A DNA stretch of 64,000 nucleotides. It comes from Brasenia schreberi (lineage: Eukaryota > Streptophyta > Magnoliopsida > Nymphaeales > Cabombaceae). The notes under the pieces are model-generated. The model saw nothing but the letters and a program-made list of their open reading frames with translations. It searched no databases and was not told where the DNA came from. The number at the start of each line of letters is the position of its first letter. Position 1 is the stretch's first letter. This document shows positions 1-10,456 of this stretch, piece after piece. The stretch lies in NCBI GenBank assembly GCA_036023115.1, contig JAYKKT010000056.1, positions 2,813,001-2,877,000 on the forward strand. The letters are read 5' to 3'. The position numbers and the translations under genes are program-made.

Positions 1-533
1 TTCTTGTGGTTTATATACTTTTCTGATTTGGCTAACTCTCCTAAGCTAATACTAACATCTTTATTTTCATTAAAAAGCTTATAAAAATAGTTTTCTATCT
101 ATTTTTCTATCATCATTTGCCACTAGAATTTTCTCATCCTTGTCTTTGACGCATCTAACAAAATTAAGATCCTTAGTTTTGTTATCTCTAGCTCTAGCTA
201 TCCTAAAAATATCTCTTTCACCCTCTTTTGAGTTGAACTTTTTTATATAAATTCTCTCAAATTTTAGCTTTTGCTTTACTTACGGTCTTTTTCGTTTCTT
301 TCTTTGCTTTCTTATAAGCCTCTAAAGTTTCACTAGTTTTCTTAGCATAATGTAATTTGTAACCAGTCCTCTTTGCCTTGATTTTATTTTGCACTACTTA
401 TGTATAGCCATATTGTCCACATATCACAAGGTGTACCAACATAATTCCAAGCATCTCCTTGAAGGACTTTATATTTAAATATACCTTCTTTCTCGCTTTT
501 GATGTTCCACCATTTAGTCTGAATAGCTCGATG
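1..533 (-). pseudogene. RTE-1 ORF, linker between endonuclease and RT (broken)
   Basis: The minus-strand translation matches the linker between endonuclease and reverse transcriptase of RTE-2 (22577-23190). It includes pieces like those seen in RTE-3, such as the RNRWKNYF-type segment and the lysine-rich ETLEAYKKAKK stretch. No frame is open throughout, so it is a pseudogene fragment. The downstream RT domain is outside the window. The assignment rests on alignment by eye to RTE-2 and RTE-3. Confidence 0.75.
526..533. repeat. hAT-1 target site duplication, left copy
   Basis: GCTCGATG directly precedes the hAT terminus CAGTGTTG. The same 8 bases recur at 3781-3788, just after the other terminus. 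RTE-2 has the uninterrupted site (AGCTCGATGCACTC), so the empty target is known. Eight bp is the hallmark length for hAT transposases. Confidence 0.95.
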
Positions 534-640
534 CAGTGTTGTCCGTATCGTATCGTGCCACGATACAATACGGGGGCCCGTATCACAGGTGCGGGCGTAT
601 CGTACGATACGGGCGATACACCCTGGGACCCTTATAAAGG
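534..640 (+). repeat. hAT-1 left TIR and subterminal repeat region
   Basis: Starts with the terminal inverted repeat CAGTGTTG. About six GTATCG/CGATAC hexamers follow in both orientations. They include a perfect 16-bp palindrome, CGTATCGTACGATACG, at 596-611. In hAT elements, clustered subterminal motifs of this kind are the usual transposase-binding sites. That function is inferred from arrangement only. Confidence 0.8.
633..639 (+). promoter_or_regulatory. Probable TATA box of hAT-1 transposase
   Basis: TATAAAG lies about 100 bp inside the left terminus, upstream of the leader intron. The context GACCCTTATAAAGG is conserved in hAT-2 (TATAAAG at 61067-61073) although flanking sequence has diverged, which supports a promoter role. 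Confidence 0.6.
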
Positions 641-741
641 GTCCCGGCCCAAGAGAAACCCGCGATTTTCGCCTCCTTGGTGTTCAAAGCTCTAAAATCG
701 TGTCCTACGGTGTCCGTCCAAGCCTCCAAACTCGGATTTAG

Positions 742-941
742 GTATATTTTTAATGTTTTTTCCATTTTTTTCCTTTATATTTATTGTTTTTTGTGTTATT
801 TCGGGTTTTTTTTTTTAATAACAAAATATGAAGTTATTAAGTGTGTGTGTATACGATCTTTATTGCATTCATGAAGTGGGAGACACTCGATTTGAGTGTT
901 ATTTGAAGATTGGGGGATTTACGAAGTGCTTTTATTTTCAG
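742..941 (+). other. Intron in the 5' leader of hAT-1 transposase
   Basis: The donor is AG/GTATAT and the acceptor TTATTTTCAG. Both borders are conserved in hAT-2 (61232-61429). The intron lies between the TATA box and the first good ATG at 973, so it would be a leader intron. Confidence 0.6.
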
Positions 942-2795
942 GTTTTTGTTTGAATTAAAGTACTCCATTGAGATGGCAGGAAGGGGTGGTAGAGACTCTC
1001 ATTCAAAGTGTGATGATCCAGCATGGCAGTGGGGTATACCAGTTGAGGGTTCAAGGTTAAAAATCAGATGTTTATTTTGTGAAAAGGTGGTTAGTGGTAG
1101 AATTTCAAGGTTGAAACACCACCTAACAGGAACCAAGAAAGAAGTTGCTCCATGCATAGGCAGAGTTAGAAGTGTGCGAGAAGGTATTAAATTGCAATGC
1201 TTGCAAATGATTGAGAGTATACAGGAAATGAGACAACAAAAGGATGATTTTCAGATGTGTGAAGAAGCAGATGATGCTACTGCCACTGGAGTTGGATTTA
1301 CTGATAGTTTGCTTTCAGATCTTAGAACAGATATTGGTAGTAGCAGTTCGCGAGCACCTAGCAGAGGAAAGAGGGTTGCAGCTGAAGACTTTGGAGGTGA
1401 CAGAAGAGGAAGTTCAGGAAGGAGTAGAGGAAGAGCTTCTTCTTCTAGCATACATTCGTTCTTTCCTCCTTCCACTACACCTGGTGCTCAGCCAGGAATT
1501 CGTGCTGATATAGCTTCAGAACAACTGCACGATCAAGCAGACCTTGTAGTGGGCAGATGGTTTTATGATACATGCATTCCATTTAATACAGCAAACAGTT
1601 TTCATTTTCAAGCAATGGCAGATGCAATTGCTAACATTGGTCCAGGATACAGGATGCCCTCTTATCAGAAGTTGAGAAGGAAGATATTAGATCAGACCGT
1701 GATTGAAGTGCAGCAATACTGTTCGACTTTGAGACAATCGTGGAAGGAAATAGGCTATCATGGCAGATGGATGGACCGATAGGCAAGGAAGGACATTGCT
1801 AAACTTTCTTGTATATTGTCCTAAAGGACTCATGTTTTTTAGATCTCTAGATATGTCAGAGGAGAGGCACACTGCAGAGATCCTACGAGAGGAATTTGAT
1901 AAGGTTATACAGGAGGTTGGGCTAGAAAATGTAGTCCAATTGATTACAGATAATGCAGCTAACTACAAAGCAGCTGGAAAGGAGTTAGCTAATATTTATG
2001 GGACTTTCTACTGGACACCATGTGCAGCCCATTGTTTAGATCTCATCCTCGAGGACATTGGTGAGATGGATGAAATAAAGGCAGCAACTGAGTGTTGCCA
2101 AGATATTACAAAATTCATTTACAACCATGCATTTGTTTTGTGTATGATGAGGAGATACACAGAAGGTGCGGAGCTTCTTCGCACAGCTACAACTCGGTTC
2201 GCAACAAACTTCTTATCTGTATAGAGTATTGTGAGACAGAAGCAATCTTTAAAGAGAATGTTCTCCTCAGATGAGTGGCAACAATTTGCAGAGTTGCCAC
2301 AAAACAGAAGGAACAGAAAGTTAAATGAGATTGCAGAAACGGTTTTTAAAAGTTCATTTTGTAATGCATGTATCAGATTATTGAAAATTACTTGCCTTTT
2401 AGTGAAAGTTTTGAGATTGGCTAACAGCGAGGAGAAACCATCTATGGGCTACCTTTATGAAGCCATGGACAGGGCAAAAGAAGCGATCAGAAATAACTTT
2501 AATGGAAAAAAAAGAGATTATGTGCCCGTGTGGAAAATAATTGATAGTAGATGGAATAAACAATTGCATCAGCCAATTCATGCAGCAGCCTACTATCTAA
2601 ACCCATCATTGAGGTACTCAGCAACCTTCAAAAGGGACGGTGAGGTTAATCGAGGAATCATTGAATGCATCGATAGATTAGTCCCTGATGAGAGCATAGT
2701 AGATGCGATACATCGAGAGATGGAGATATATGATAATGCTCTTCACTTGATGGGTTTGCCTGTTGTAATTCGCAACCGCTCTACGATGCGTTCAG

Positions 2796-2878
2796 GTACA
2801 TTGTTTATTTTCATATTTAAGTTGCATCTTACATTATTGTGGATTATTATGTCTCTAATGTTTATATTTTTTTTAAAG
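2796..2878 (+). other. hAT-1 coding intron 1
   Basis: Donor TTCAG/GTACAT and acceptor TTTTAAAG/AT. Removing it joins ...CGTTCAG to ATGTTTGG in frame and produces the DVWWNRFGSNCPNLRDFA segment of the hAT C-terminal domain. hAT-2 has a homologous break at about 63221-63316. Confidence 0.75.
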
Positions 2879-3083
2879 ATGTTTGGTGGAACAGGTTTGG
2901 AAGTAATTGTCCAAACCTTAGAGATTTTGCAGTTAGAGTCTTAAGCCAAACCTGTAGTGCAACAGGTTGTGAAAGAAATTGGAGTGTTTTTTAACACATC
3001 CATACGAAAAAGCGCAACAGGTTGGAACACAAAAGGCTTAATGATTTGGTTTATATTCGTTGTAACATGCGCCTTCGTGAAAG

Positions 3084-3185
3084 GTAATGTTGTCTTACTT
3101 TCAAATTTTCAATTCGATATTATTTAACTTCAGTTTTCAATTGTTATTATTACTTACTAATTGTTTATCTTTGTTTGTGTCGTAG
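3084..3185 (+). other. hAT-1 coding intron 2
   Basis: Donor GAAAG/GTAATG and acceptor GTCGTAG. It joins MRLRE to RQLKKVNREES in frame. hAT-2 has the matching interruption (GGTAATATTG to TTTTTAG/GCAATTAAAAAAG), so the intron predates the split of the two copies. Confidence 0.75.
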
Positions 3186-3699
3186 GCAATTAAAAAAAGT
3201 AAACAGAGAAGAAAGTCAATTCGATCCAATAAGTTTGTCTAATTTTGATATATTAGAAGATTGGGTTATGGAAGACACTGAAGAAAATGCCCTCCTAACA
3301 GAAGAAGACGTTGCCTGGATTAGTTTAGAAGGAGCGCAACAACATTATGGAGATGAAGAATTTGATTTTGAAGAAGAAGGTGTGGGCATGGCTGATGATG
3401 AGGAGGATCTGCAATAAGGAGAAGATGAAGATTATTTAGTTGATGATCCTGATTACAATTTGTAAAATGTAACATTATATGTAACTGTAGTGTACTGTAA
3501 GTGTAAAGTGTAAACTATATCTGTATTTTATTTTTTGGATTCAAAATATGTAAATTTGGATGCAATTGTTCAATGTTGAATGCTCAATCTGTACTAAACT
3601 TACATTATATGAATTTAAAGCAATTATCAGATTTTTCCTGATTTTTTTCTATTTTTTATTATTTTTTAATTAATTTTTGCATTATTTTAATATTAAAGT

Positions 3700-3780
3700 A
3701 TGATATGATACGATACGATACGATACGCCCGTATCGTGGAGCCCAGCGATACACGATACGATACGCGTCAGTCAACACTG
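3700..3780 (+). repeat. hAT-1 right subterminal repeats and TIR
   Basis: About seven CGATAC/GTATCG motifs, four of them in a direct GATAC run, then the terminal repeat ending in CAACACTG. The density mirrors the left end. Confidence 0.8.
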
Positions 3781-3788
3781 GCTCGATG
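3781..3788. repeat. hAT-1 target site duplication, right copy
   Basis: GCTCGATG, identical to 526-533. RTE-1 sequence resumes immediately after it. Confidence 0.95.
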
Positions 3789-3844
3789 TACTCTTTTCTT
3801 CTTTGTTCACTTTTTTACCTGTAAATTCATAACTAAAAGTTGAT

Positions 3845-3849
3845 GTTGG
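3845..3849. repeat. Copia target site duplication, left copy
   Basis: GTTGG directly before the LTR start TGTTAAAG, repeated at 9221-9225. In RTE-2 the uninterrupted site reads GATGTTGGGCGG. Confidence 0.9.
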
Positions 3850-4081
3850 TGTTAAAGAATGTTAAACTGTAAAGTGTATTTCACGGGTTATGTCTAGTTA
3901 GTATTAATTAATAGTGGTTAGGGGTAGTTTAGGAATTCAAGTTAGAAAGAGTATAAATATTAGTGATTAGGGTTAAGTCATTAGATTAGAGGAGAAGGGT
4001 GGCCGCACTGGTGGAGCCGCAATCTGTGATTTTGTTCTTGTGAGTTGATCCTTCTTGATTAATGCAGATATTTTTTTAATA
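3850..4081 (+). repeat. Copia 5' LTR (232 bp)
   Basis: Starts TGTTAAAG and ends TTTTTAATA, so the ends are TG...TA rather than TG...CA. Contains TATAAATATTAG near 3952-3963 as a probable TATA box. About 50 bp shorter than the 3' LTR because it lacks two internal segments present there. Confidence 0.9.
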
Positions 4082-4093
4082 TGGTATCAGAGC
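4082..4093 (+). other. Copia primer-binding site (tRNA-iMet type)
   Basis: TGGTATCAGAGC, the standard initiator-methionine-tRNA complement of plant copia elements, abutting the 5' LTR. Confidence 0.9.
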
Positions 4094-4717
4094 CTAGAAG
4101 GCCTGTAAATCTGAGTTTTTTTTTTTTAAGAATTTGATTAGTGTGTGGAAAGCATAAGGGAGAAATCGTCTCTTGAAAGCCTGTAAATCTGCATTATATG
4201 GACTTCACCAGTGCAGCGATTTCATTTAATGTGAGAAGGTGCAGAAGAGAGTGACCTATCTATTCAATTATCAAACTTCATCGTGAACAGAATTTAAGGT
4301 AATTGATTACTATTAGAATTCTTCAATAGGCCTAGCCGGCAGATTCATATTCCTTCATCAGGAAGATTTTCGAAGCTCCTGAAATAACTTGATTCTGATT
4401 ATCTAACACAAGATAAGAAGCTTTATCATCAAACGTCCATCCATAAAACAACGATTTAGGATATTGGTGGCTCTCCTATTATTATCGTGAACAGCATCTA
4501 CCCTCTTATGTGGTTTATGTGCATTCAGATATCGTGAACAGAATATGAATCTGTTGTCCTATCATTATCTTGAACGGAATCTGCATTCTTTCGTGGATTG
4601 TGTTTATTCAGATATTGTGAACCGAATCTTTTGATCTATTAAATCGTGCCTAGAAGACAAATTTTTTGTATTGTTAATCAGATTACTAAAGATATTCTTA
4701 CGTGGAGTTGATTATCT

Positions 4718-5725
4718 ATGGCAAGTAAAGGCAAGGCAATTAAAACTCCATTCATGATATCTGAACAAGCCATGAATGAAAAAGCAGAAATTTTTCAGAT
4801 TACTACAACAAAGTTGGATGGAAGAAATTATCTAGAGTGGTCTAGGTTCGTGGAACTGGCTATTATAGCTAGGGGAGATGGGCCCATCTCATGGGTCAGA
4901 CACTTATTCCAGAAATACATGATACTCACTACCCTGTTTGGAGACGGAAAGATGCTCTAATATCATCTTGGCTACTTCAATCTATGATTCCATCAATTGC
5001 AAAAACCTTCATCTTCCTTGAATCAGCACATGAAATTTAGTGTGCAGCCTCCGAAACATACTCTGGAAAAAAGAATGTGGCCAAAGAATACGAGATTTTG
5101 GAAAAGATCAGAAAATGTAAACAAGAAACTCGATCTATCAGCGAATATTATGCAGACCTCTGATGTCTTTGGGATGAACTTCTCTATTATACTAATATAA
5201 AGTGTTCGGCTTGTTACAATAAGAAATACTGAGATTGAAAAGAAGAAAGTATTTGATTTATTGTGAGGTGTAAATCCTGAATTTGAGTCAGGAAAACTGA
5301 ATATCTTAGACAGAGAAGAGCTTCCTTCACTGGGCACAGTATACTCTTTATTAATTAGAGAAGAAAATCGCAAGAATCTTGAGAAGGATAACGTTCTTGG
5401 TACAGATCAACAGGCACTTTAAGTAAGGGGAGACAGTTCACATTTTCGTAGACGAGGTAGACAACAGAGTCGTGGTTGTGGACGTGGTAGATTTCATTCT
5501 GATGAGAAAGAAAAACTTGTTTGTTCACATTGTGGAAAATTGCGTCATACTAGAGAACATTGTTGGGAATTACATGGCAAACCTGATTATTATAGAAATC
5601 GCAATCGCTCAGTTCATTCTGCAGAAAATTTAGCTTCAAGCACAGATGGAATTCAAGAGATTATCAAAAGCATAGAGGGCCTCGAACATAAACTATCCGA
5701 ACAATCCCCATCTTCTTCGTCTTAG
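4718..5725 (+). pseudogene. Copia gag (broken)
   Basis: Begins at ATG 4718 (MASKGKAIKTPF), 637 bases after the LTR. The N-terminal KLDGRNYLEWSRFVELAI is typical of plant copia gag (DUF4219/UBN2 type). A CCHC knuckle lies at 5522-5563 (CSHCGKLRHTREHC: C-x2-C-x4-H-x4-C), the nucleic-acid-binding end of gag. The frame is lost after codon 80 and elsewhere, so no capsid protein could be made. Confidence 0.8.
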
Positions 5726-5789
5726 GCTACAGTGACACAGGCTACACATACTGTGAAGAGTAACCACTTTTCTCATTCTCACTCGAAAA

Positions 5790-8700
5790 CTTAGATAATT
5801 GATTCAGGTGCTACAGATCACATGGTAGGAGTCATCATATTTTTCAGAATACAGAACTCTTCAAAAATAGGAACCGATTAAGTTGGCAGATGGTTCTTAC
5901 TCTTATATGATTGGATAGGGAAGTGTACCTACATGTTTCTCAGATTTAAAATCAGTATATCATGTTCCCAGTTTTCCGATAAATCTTCTTTCAGTTAGCT
6001 CTTTAACTCGTGCTTTGGACTGTTGTATAACCTTTCATCCTTTTGGCTGTGTATTTCAGGATCTGAATACGGGAAAAATCTTTGGTCATGGTAAACTACA
6101 AAAGGGATTATATATTCTAGAAGATTACTCTCATCCTTCAACTTCTTCCAGTGCTTCAGCAGTAACAGTTCAGGATGCAGATATTAGCCTTTGGCATTGT
6201 CGTCTTGGCCATCTCCCTATGTCGAAACTTCAATATGTTATACCTCATCTTAGAGTCCAATCTAATAAATTTCAATTTGAATGTGAAGTATGTCAGCTTG
6301 GGAAACACCAAAGAGCTTCTTATCCTTTAAGTGACTCTAGGCAATCTCAACCTTTTGAACTTCTTCATTCTGGTATATGGGGTCCCAGTGCAGTTACTTC
6401 ATTGTTTGGTCATAAGTATTTTGTCTCCTTTATTGATGATTGTACACGTCTTACAAGCGTTTACTTAATAAAAACAAAATATGAAGTTTCCTCTATCTTT
6501 TCCATTGTGCATAAATTTATTTTTACTCAATTTAATGCTTCCGTGAAAATTCTTCGGTCCGATAATGGGGAGAATACATTGGCAATTAGTTACAAGAGTA
6601 TCTACAATCACAAGGCATTATTCTTCAAACCACCTGTTCTTATACACCTCCGCAAAATGGCATTGCTGAAAGGAAAAATCGTTATATTGTAGAGGTAGTT
6701 AGAACTCTATCACTCAAAAATAATGTTCTTAAATTCTAGTGGGGAGAAGTTGTCCTTACTGTTGTTCATCTAATCAATAGAATGTCGAGTAATACCATTC
6801 AAGGTGCAAGTCCTATTCAATGTCTTGATAAAGAATCGAAACCCTTCCATCTAGTGTCTCGTATCTTTGGTTGTACCTATTTTGTGCATATCCATCTACC
6901 TAATCGTGATAAACTCGATGCAAGGTCAGTGAAGTGTATTTTTCTCGGTTATTCAAACTCTCAAAAGGGTTATAAATGTTATGACCTACTCTATATGTTT
7001 TCATGGATGTCACTTTCTTAGAATCTACTCCCTATTACTCTTCTCAAAAAGAGACAACTACACCTCAACCTTCTGTCCTTCCACTAGTTCCTAGTTAGGG
7101 GGAGTAAATGATGCAGCTGATTATAGAGAGAAGGTGCATGAATCAAAGGAGATTCTGATGTACAAGAAAGGACCGAGGAAGATTACTTACTCTCAAGAAG
7201 AACCATGTACTAAAGAGATTTATCCTGAATCAGAATCTCAATTGCAAGTGAAAGAAGACCTAGAAATTCCTATTGTTATTCGCAAAGGTAAACGCACATG
7301 TGCACGGTATCCTATTTCCGATTGTGTGTCATATGAAAATACCTCTCAGAATTATCAGAACTTTGTTATGAATGCTGAGACACATAAGATTCCTTCGAAG
7401 TTTGAATAAGCAATCAAGTGCCCTTTATGGAAAGCTGCAATTGAAGAAGAACTGAATGCCCTTGTGAAAAACAATACATGGACCATCACACAGCTACCTC
7501 CCGATAGGAATATTGTAGGATGCAAGTGGGTATTCACTATCACACATGCCTCACGGAACTATCGAGATACAAGGCCCGATTAGTTGCAAAAGGCTATACC
7601 AATCCCATGATGTATTATCAAGACACATTTGCACCCGCCTGCAAACCAAATGGAGGGTGCTATTGTCACTACCGCAAATCGAATTGGCCCCTCCTCCAAT
7701 TTGATGTTAAAAATGCTTTCTCGGGACAGGAATTGTGTGAAGAAGTCTATATGCGATCCACCACGTGGTTATCTACATACTCAAATATTTCTAACAAGGT
7801 TTGTCTTCTTCGAAAAAAGCCCTTGTACGGTCTTAAAATAAATTTCCTCGAGCTTTGGTTTGGTAAGTTCACTAAGTTCCACAGTCGGCAAGACTTGGGT
7901 TCTACAAACAAAGTCAACTTATGATTACAGCTCTCTTCATTCGAGACAAATTTCGCATAATGTACAATTACCGCCTTTGCGATTCTTTATGTTGATGACA
8001 TAATCATTATTGGTGATGATACTTGCAGGTATTATTGATGTTAAAGCATCCTTGAGCAGAGTATTTTTCATATGAAGGATCTTAGCCCTCTCGATTATTT
8101 TTTGGGTCTTAAGGTTTCTTCCTGCGGTGATGGTATATATTTGTCTTGACTAAATATGCTTTGGATCTTATTTCTCGGCTAGGTCTCTCGGAGCAGTCAC
8201 TTGCAAGATCACTCCTCTAGGGCCTAATGTTGGGTTTATAACTGGATGGTACTATATACTTAACTTTCTACCATTGGCCGAGGAACGATTTATGCTAACA
8301 TTACTCGTCTAGATATTACTTATGCAGTTGGTATTGTGAGCAGATATATGTATTCTCCTACCAAGAATCATATGGATGCAGTGTATAGAATTCTTCAATA
8401 CCTTTAATCAACTTCAGGAATGGACTTACTTTATTCAAAATCATCAAATTTACACATTGAACTTTATTCTGATGCAGACTGGGTTGGTTCACGTGATGAC
8501 CGAAAATCAACTAGAAGTTATGTTACTTTACTTGGTGGTAATATTGTGTCTTGAAAGAGTAAAAAACAGACAGTGGTTGCCAGATCTACAGCAGAAGCAG
8601 AATATAGGACTATAGCACAAGCCATGTGTGAAGAAAAATGGGTATCTTCATTCATTAGTGAATTGAGATTTCCTTCTAATCAGTCTATACCACTACACTG

Positions 8701-8930
8701 TCAGTGCAGCGATTCAGATAGCTTCCAATCCTGTGTATCATGAAAGAATCAAACATATAGAAATTGACTGTCACTTCATCAGAGAGAAGATATTTAATCA
8801 AGAATTCAAGTTGGAGTATGTTCAATCTATTAAACATAAGGCTGATTTCTTAACTAAAGCTACTACCAGCAGACAATTGAAGGAGACGTTATCCAAGTTG
8901 GGTGTTATAAATATCTTTCACCCAACTTGA
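5790..8930 (+). pseudogene. Copia pol: protease, integrase, RT, RNase H (broken)
   Basis: Protease signature IDSGATDHM near 5796-5825. The integrase zinc region (LWHCRLGHL ... CEVCQLGK) and core span about 6190-6690. The first catalytic Asp is replaced by Gly: the segment reads HSGIWGPS (GGT at 6372-6374) where the family has HSD. The second Asp is kept (RSDNGEN, 6561). RT starts near 7411 (WKAAIEEELNALVKNNTW) and its catalytic YVDD is at 7988-7999. RNase H is at about 8445-8650 (YSDADWVGSRDDRKST; AEAEYRTIA). The element ends with the usual ADFLTK segment before the purine tract. Numerous stops and shifts. Confidence 0.85.
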
Positions 8931-8937
8931 GGGGGAA
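8929..8937 (+). other. Copia polypurine tract
   Basis: GAGGGGGAA directly before the 3' LTR start TGTTAAAG; the expected plus-strand priming site. Confidence 0.8.
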
Positions 8938-8938
8938 T

Positions 8939-9220
8939 GTTAAAGAATATTAAAGTGTAAAGTGTATTTCACGTGTTAAAGTGTATTTCACGGGCTATGT
9001 CTAGTTAGTATTAATTAGTAGTGATTAGGGATAGTTTAGAAATTGAAGTTAAAAAGAGTATAAATATTCGTGATTAGGGTTAAGTCATTAGATTAGAGGA
9101 GCAGGACGGCTGCACCAGTGGAGCCGCAATCTGTGATTTTGTGCAGATTGGAGGAATGCCTCCAATGTGTTGGTTCTTGTAAGTTGATCCTTCTTGATTA
9201 ATGCAGATATTTTTCTAATA
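8939..9220 (+). repeat. Copia 3' LTR (282 bp)
   Basis: Same ends as the 5' LTR (TGTTAAAG...CTAATA). It has two extra stretches: a short duplication around TTAAAGTGTATTTCACG near 8975-8996, and about 30 bp near 9140-9172 containing the hairpin TTGGAGGAATGCCTCCAA. Confidence 0.9.
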
Positions 9221-10006
9221 GTTGGGTGGTTAAGCTTTCTCCTAGAATTACCTTGCAATCTTTAAACACGCTTCTATCTTTTTTCTTATAAATAAAATAA
9301 TCAATTTGTGTTTGTGATAAGCCACTCTTATAAGTAATTAAATGTTCATCTCGTTTTTTGAAGATTGTATTGACTATAAAGAGATCAAATGCCATAGAAA
9401 AATTTAAAATCTCCCTACCTTCCTCGTTTAATCCCCAAAACCAAAGTTTTCATGAATACCTTGATATCCTAATGCCTATTTACTGACATGTCCATTTAAG
9501 TCTCCTCCTAAACAAATCATCTCCCTTTGTGGAATTCTTTAAATCACCTTATCTAACTTCTCCCAAAAAGTCATCTTTATACTATCTTCTAGTCTTACTT
9601 GATATGCGTAAGCATAAACTATATTCAAAACCTCTGCTCCTAACACTAATTTCAACGTCATGATTCGGTCACCATATCGTTGTATGTCTACTACACTATC
9701 CTTTAAATTTTTATTTATGATAATACCAACTCCGTTTCGAGCCTTTTCCTTACCTGAGTGCCATAATTTAAGACATGTATCCTTAATCTCCTTTGCTTTT
9801 TCTCCAACCCACTTTGTCTCTTGTAAACATAGAACATGAATCTTTATCCAGGCTAAGAGGGGACGACCCAATGCAATGCTCATAATTTGTGTAATCCATG
9901 ATATAAAATCTGACAGTTTTATGCTGGTTGTCGGAAGCCTAACGCAACCCTCCTCCTTTATCCGGGCTTGGGACCAGCCATACAATGGTGATCTCTTACA
10001 TAGGCG
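9221..10006 (-). pseudogene. RTE-1 ORF, APE-type endonuclease part (broken)
   Basis: The minus strand encodes an apurinic-like endonuclease segment: HVLCLQETKWVGEKAKEI, NGVGIIINKNLKDSVVDI, YGDRIMTLKLVLGAEVLNIVYAYA. It aligns with RTE-2 23575-24225 and RTE-3 38426-39160. The first ~300 bases continue the region interrupted by the copia insertion; their first five bases are the copia target duplication. This domain nicks target DNA in autonomous LINEs. The N-terminal motif (SWN) is lost by deletion here and stops are present. Confidence 0.85.
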
Positions 10007-10456
10007 GTTAAATCTCGATTTAAATAAAATCATGAAAATAGGCAATTTAATGAAACATAAGAAAACACTGGTTATACATTTGCATCTCAGTCCTACTTTC
10101 TAATAAAAATGCCAAGGGGAAAAGCTAATTTGGTTGGACTTCTTCATGTGTCTTTCTGTAGTTTGTGCCGTCACTTGTTCCATAACTGCCTTATTTATCT
10201 TGATTATTACCTGTCAGTGGCGGATCTAGAATTATATTTAGGGTAGGGCAAATAGCCCTGGAGATTTCTAGGGAGGTGTGAACTATGTATTATAGCCACA
10301 TCTTCAATTGCGACGTATAACATTTTTTCTAAAATTTCTAAATCTTGGATGGCTGTTCCACCTTGTTTCAATGTAGATCTACCACCTCTACCTGTCATTG
10401 GTTTGATGTTTGACATGACATGGTAGGATGCGGATCCAGGAGATGATATACTGGGG
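10007..10456. other. Intergenic, no gene seen
   Basis: No coding signal. A hAT-like terminus look-alike (CAGTGGCGGATCTAG, about 10215) stands alone without a partner. Confidence 0.5.

Larger units (their letters stand above)
973..3465 (+). pseudogene. hAT transposase, BED zinc finger + DUF659 + hAT dimerisation (broken)
   Basis: Start chosen at ATG 973 (MAGRGGRDSHSK), which is also where hAT-2 starts (61459). Residues about 15-65 form a BED-type zinc finger: aromatic DPAWQWG, CLFC, and LKHHLTG followed by C. A Ser/Arg/Gly-rich linker follows, then the RNase-H-like catalytic region with DUF659 (ADGWTDRQGR, DNAANYKAAGKEL, CAAHCLDLILEDIG). The hAT dimerisation motif is near 2879-3083 (CERNWSVF, then RLNDLVYIRCN) and the tail is acidic. 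Introns at 2796-2878 and 3084-3185 keep the frame. Lesions: a 5-bp deletion near 1754 relative to hAT-2 shifts the frame; TAG at 2222-2224; TAA at 2992-2994 inside the dimerisation motif; possibly TAA at 3415-3417. Not functional as read. Confidence 0.88.
534..3780 (+). mobile_element. hAT-1, near full-length hAT-superfamily DNA transposon
   Basis: A 3247-bp element with termini CAGTGTTGTCCG on the left and the complement of CAGTGTTGACTG on the right. It is bounded by the 8-bp duplication GCTCGATG. Both subterminal regions are packed with CGATAC/GTATCG repeats. It contains a TATA box, a 5'-leader intron and a BED-DUF659-hAT dimerisation transposase broken by a few lesions. It sits inside RTE-1 and has an older relative at 60881-64000. 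Lacking intact transposase, it could move only with enzyme supplied from elsewhere. Confidence 0.95.
3850..9220 (+). mobile_element. Ty1/copia LTR retrotransposon (5.4 kb, degenerate)
   Basis: Complete in outline: two LTRs (3850-4081 and 8939-9220), a primer-binding site complementary to initiator tRNA-Met just inside the 5' LTR, a purine tract before the 3' LTR, 5-bp target duplications, and gag-protease-integrase-RT-RNase H in copia order. Domain signatures are clear but many stops and frameshifts separate them. It is inserted in RTE-1, 61 bp from the hAT-1 insertion site. Confidence 0.95.
1..10006 (-). mobile_element. RTE-1, RTE-clade LINE with two nested insertions
   Basis: Minus-strand non-LTR retrotransposon, seen as three pieces: 1-533, 3781-3849 and 9221-10006. 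They match the complete copy at 20906-24341 in the same order. A hAT element (534-3780) and a copia element (3850-9220) separate them. The 5' end of the LINE is at about 10006, where the sequence shared with RTE-2 and RTE-3 stops. The RT half and the 3' tail lie beyond the left edge, so its target duplication cannot be checked. It must be older than both insertions. The coding sequence has stops and frameshifts. Confidence 0.9.

Noticed and set aside
10213..10440. CAGTGGCGGATCTAG as a hAT-type MITE end
   Set aside because: No matching inverted terminus or 8-bp duplication could be found nearby; GCGGATCCAGGAG near 10431 has the wrong orientation.
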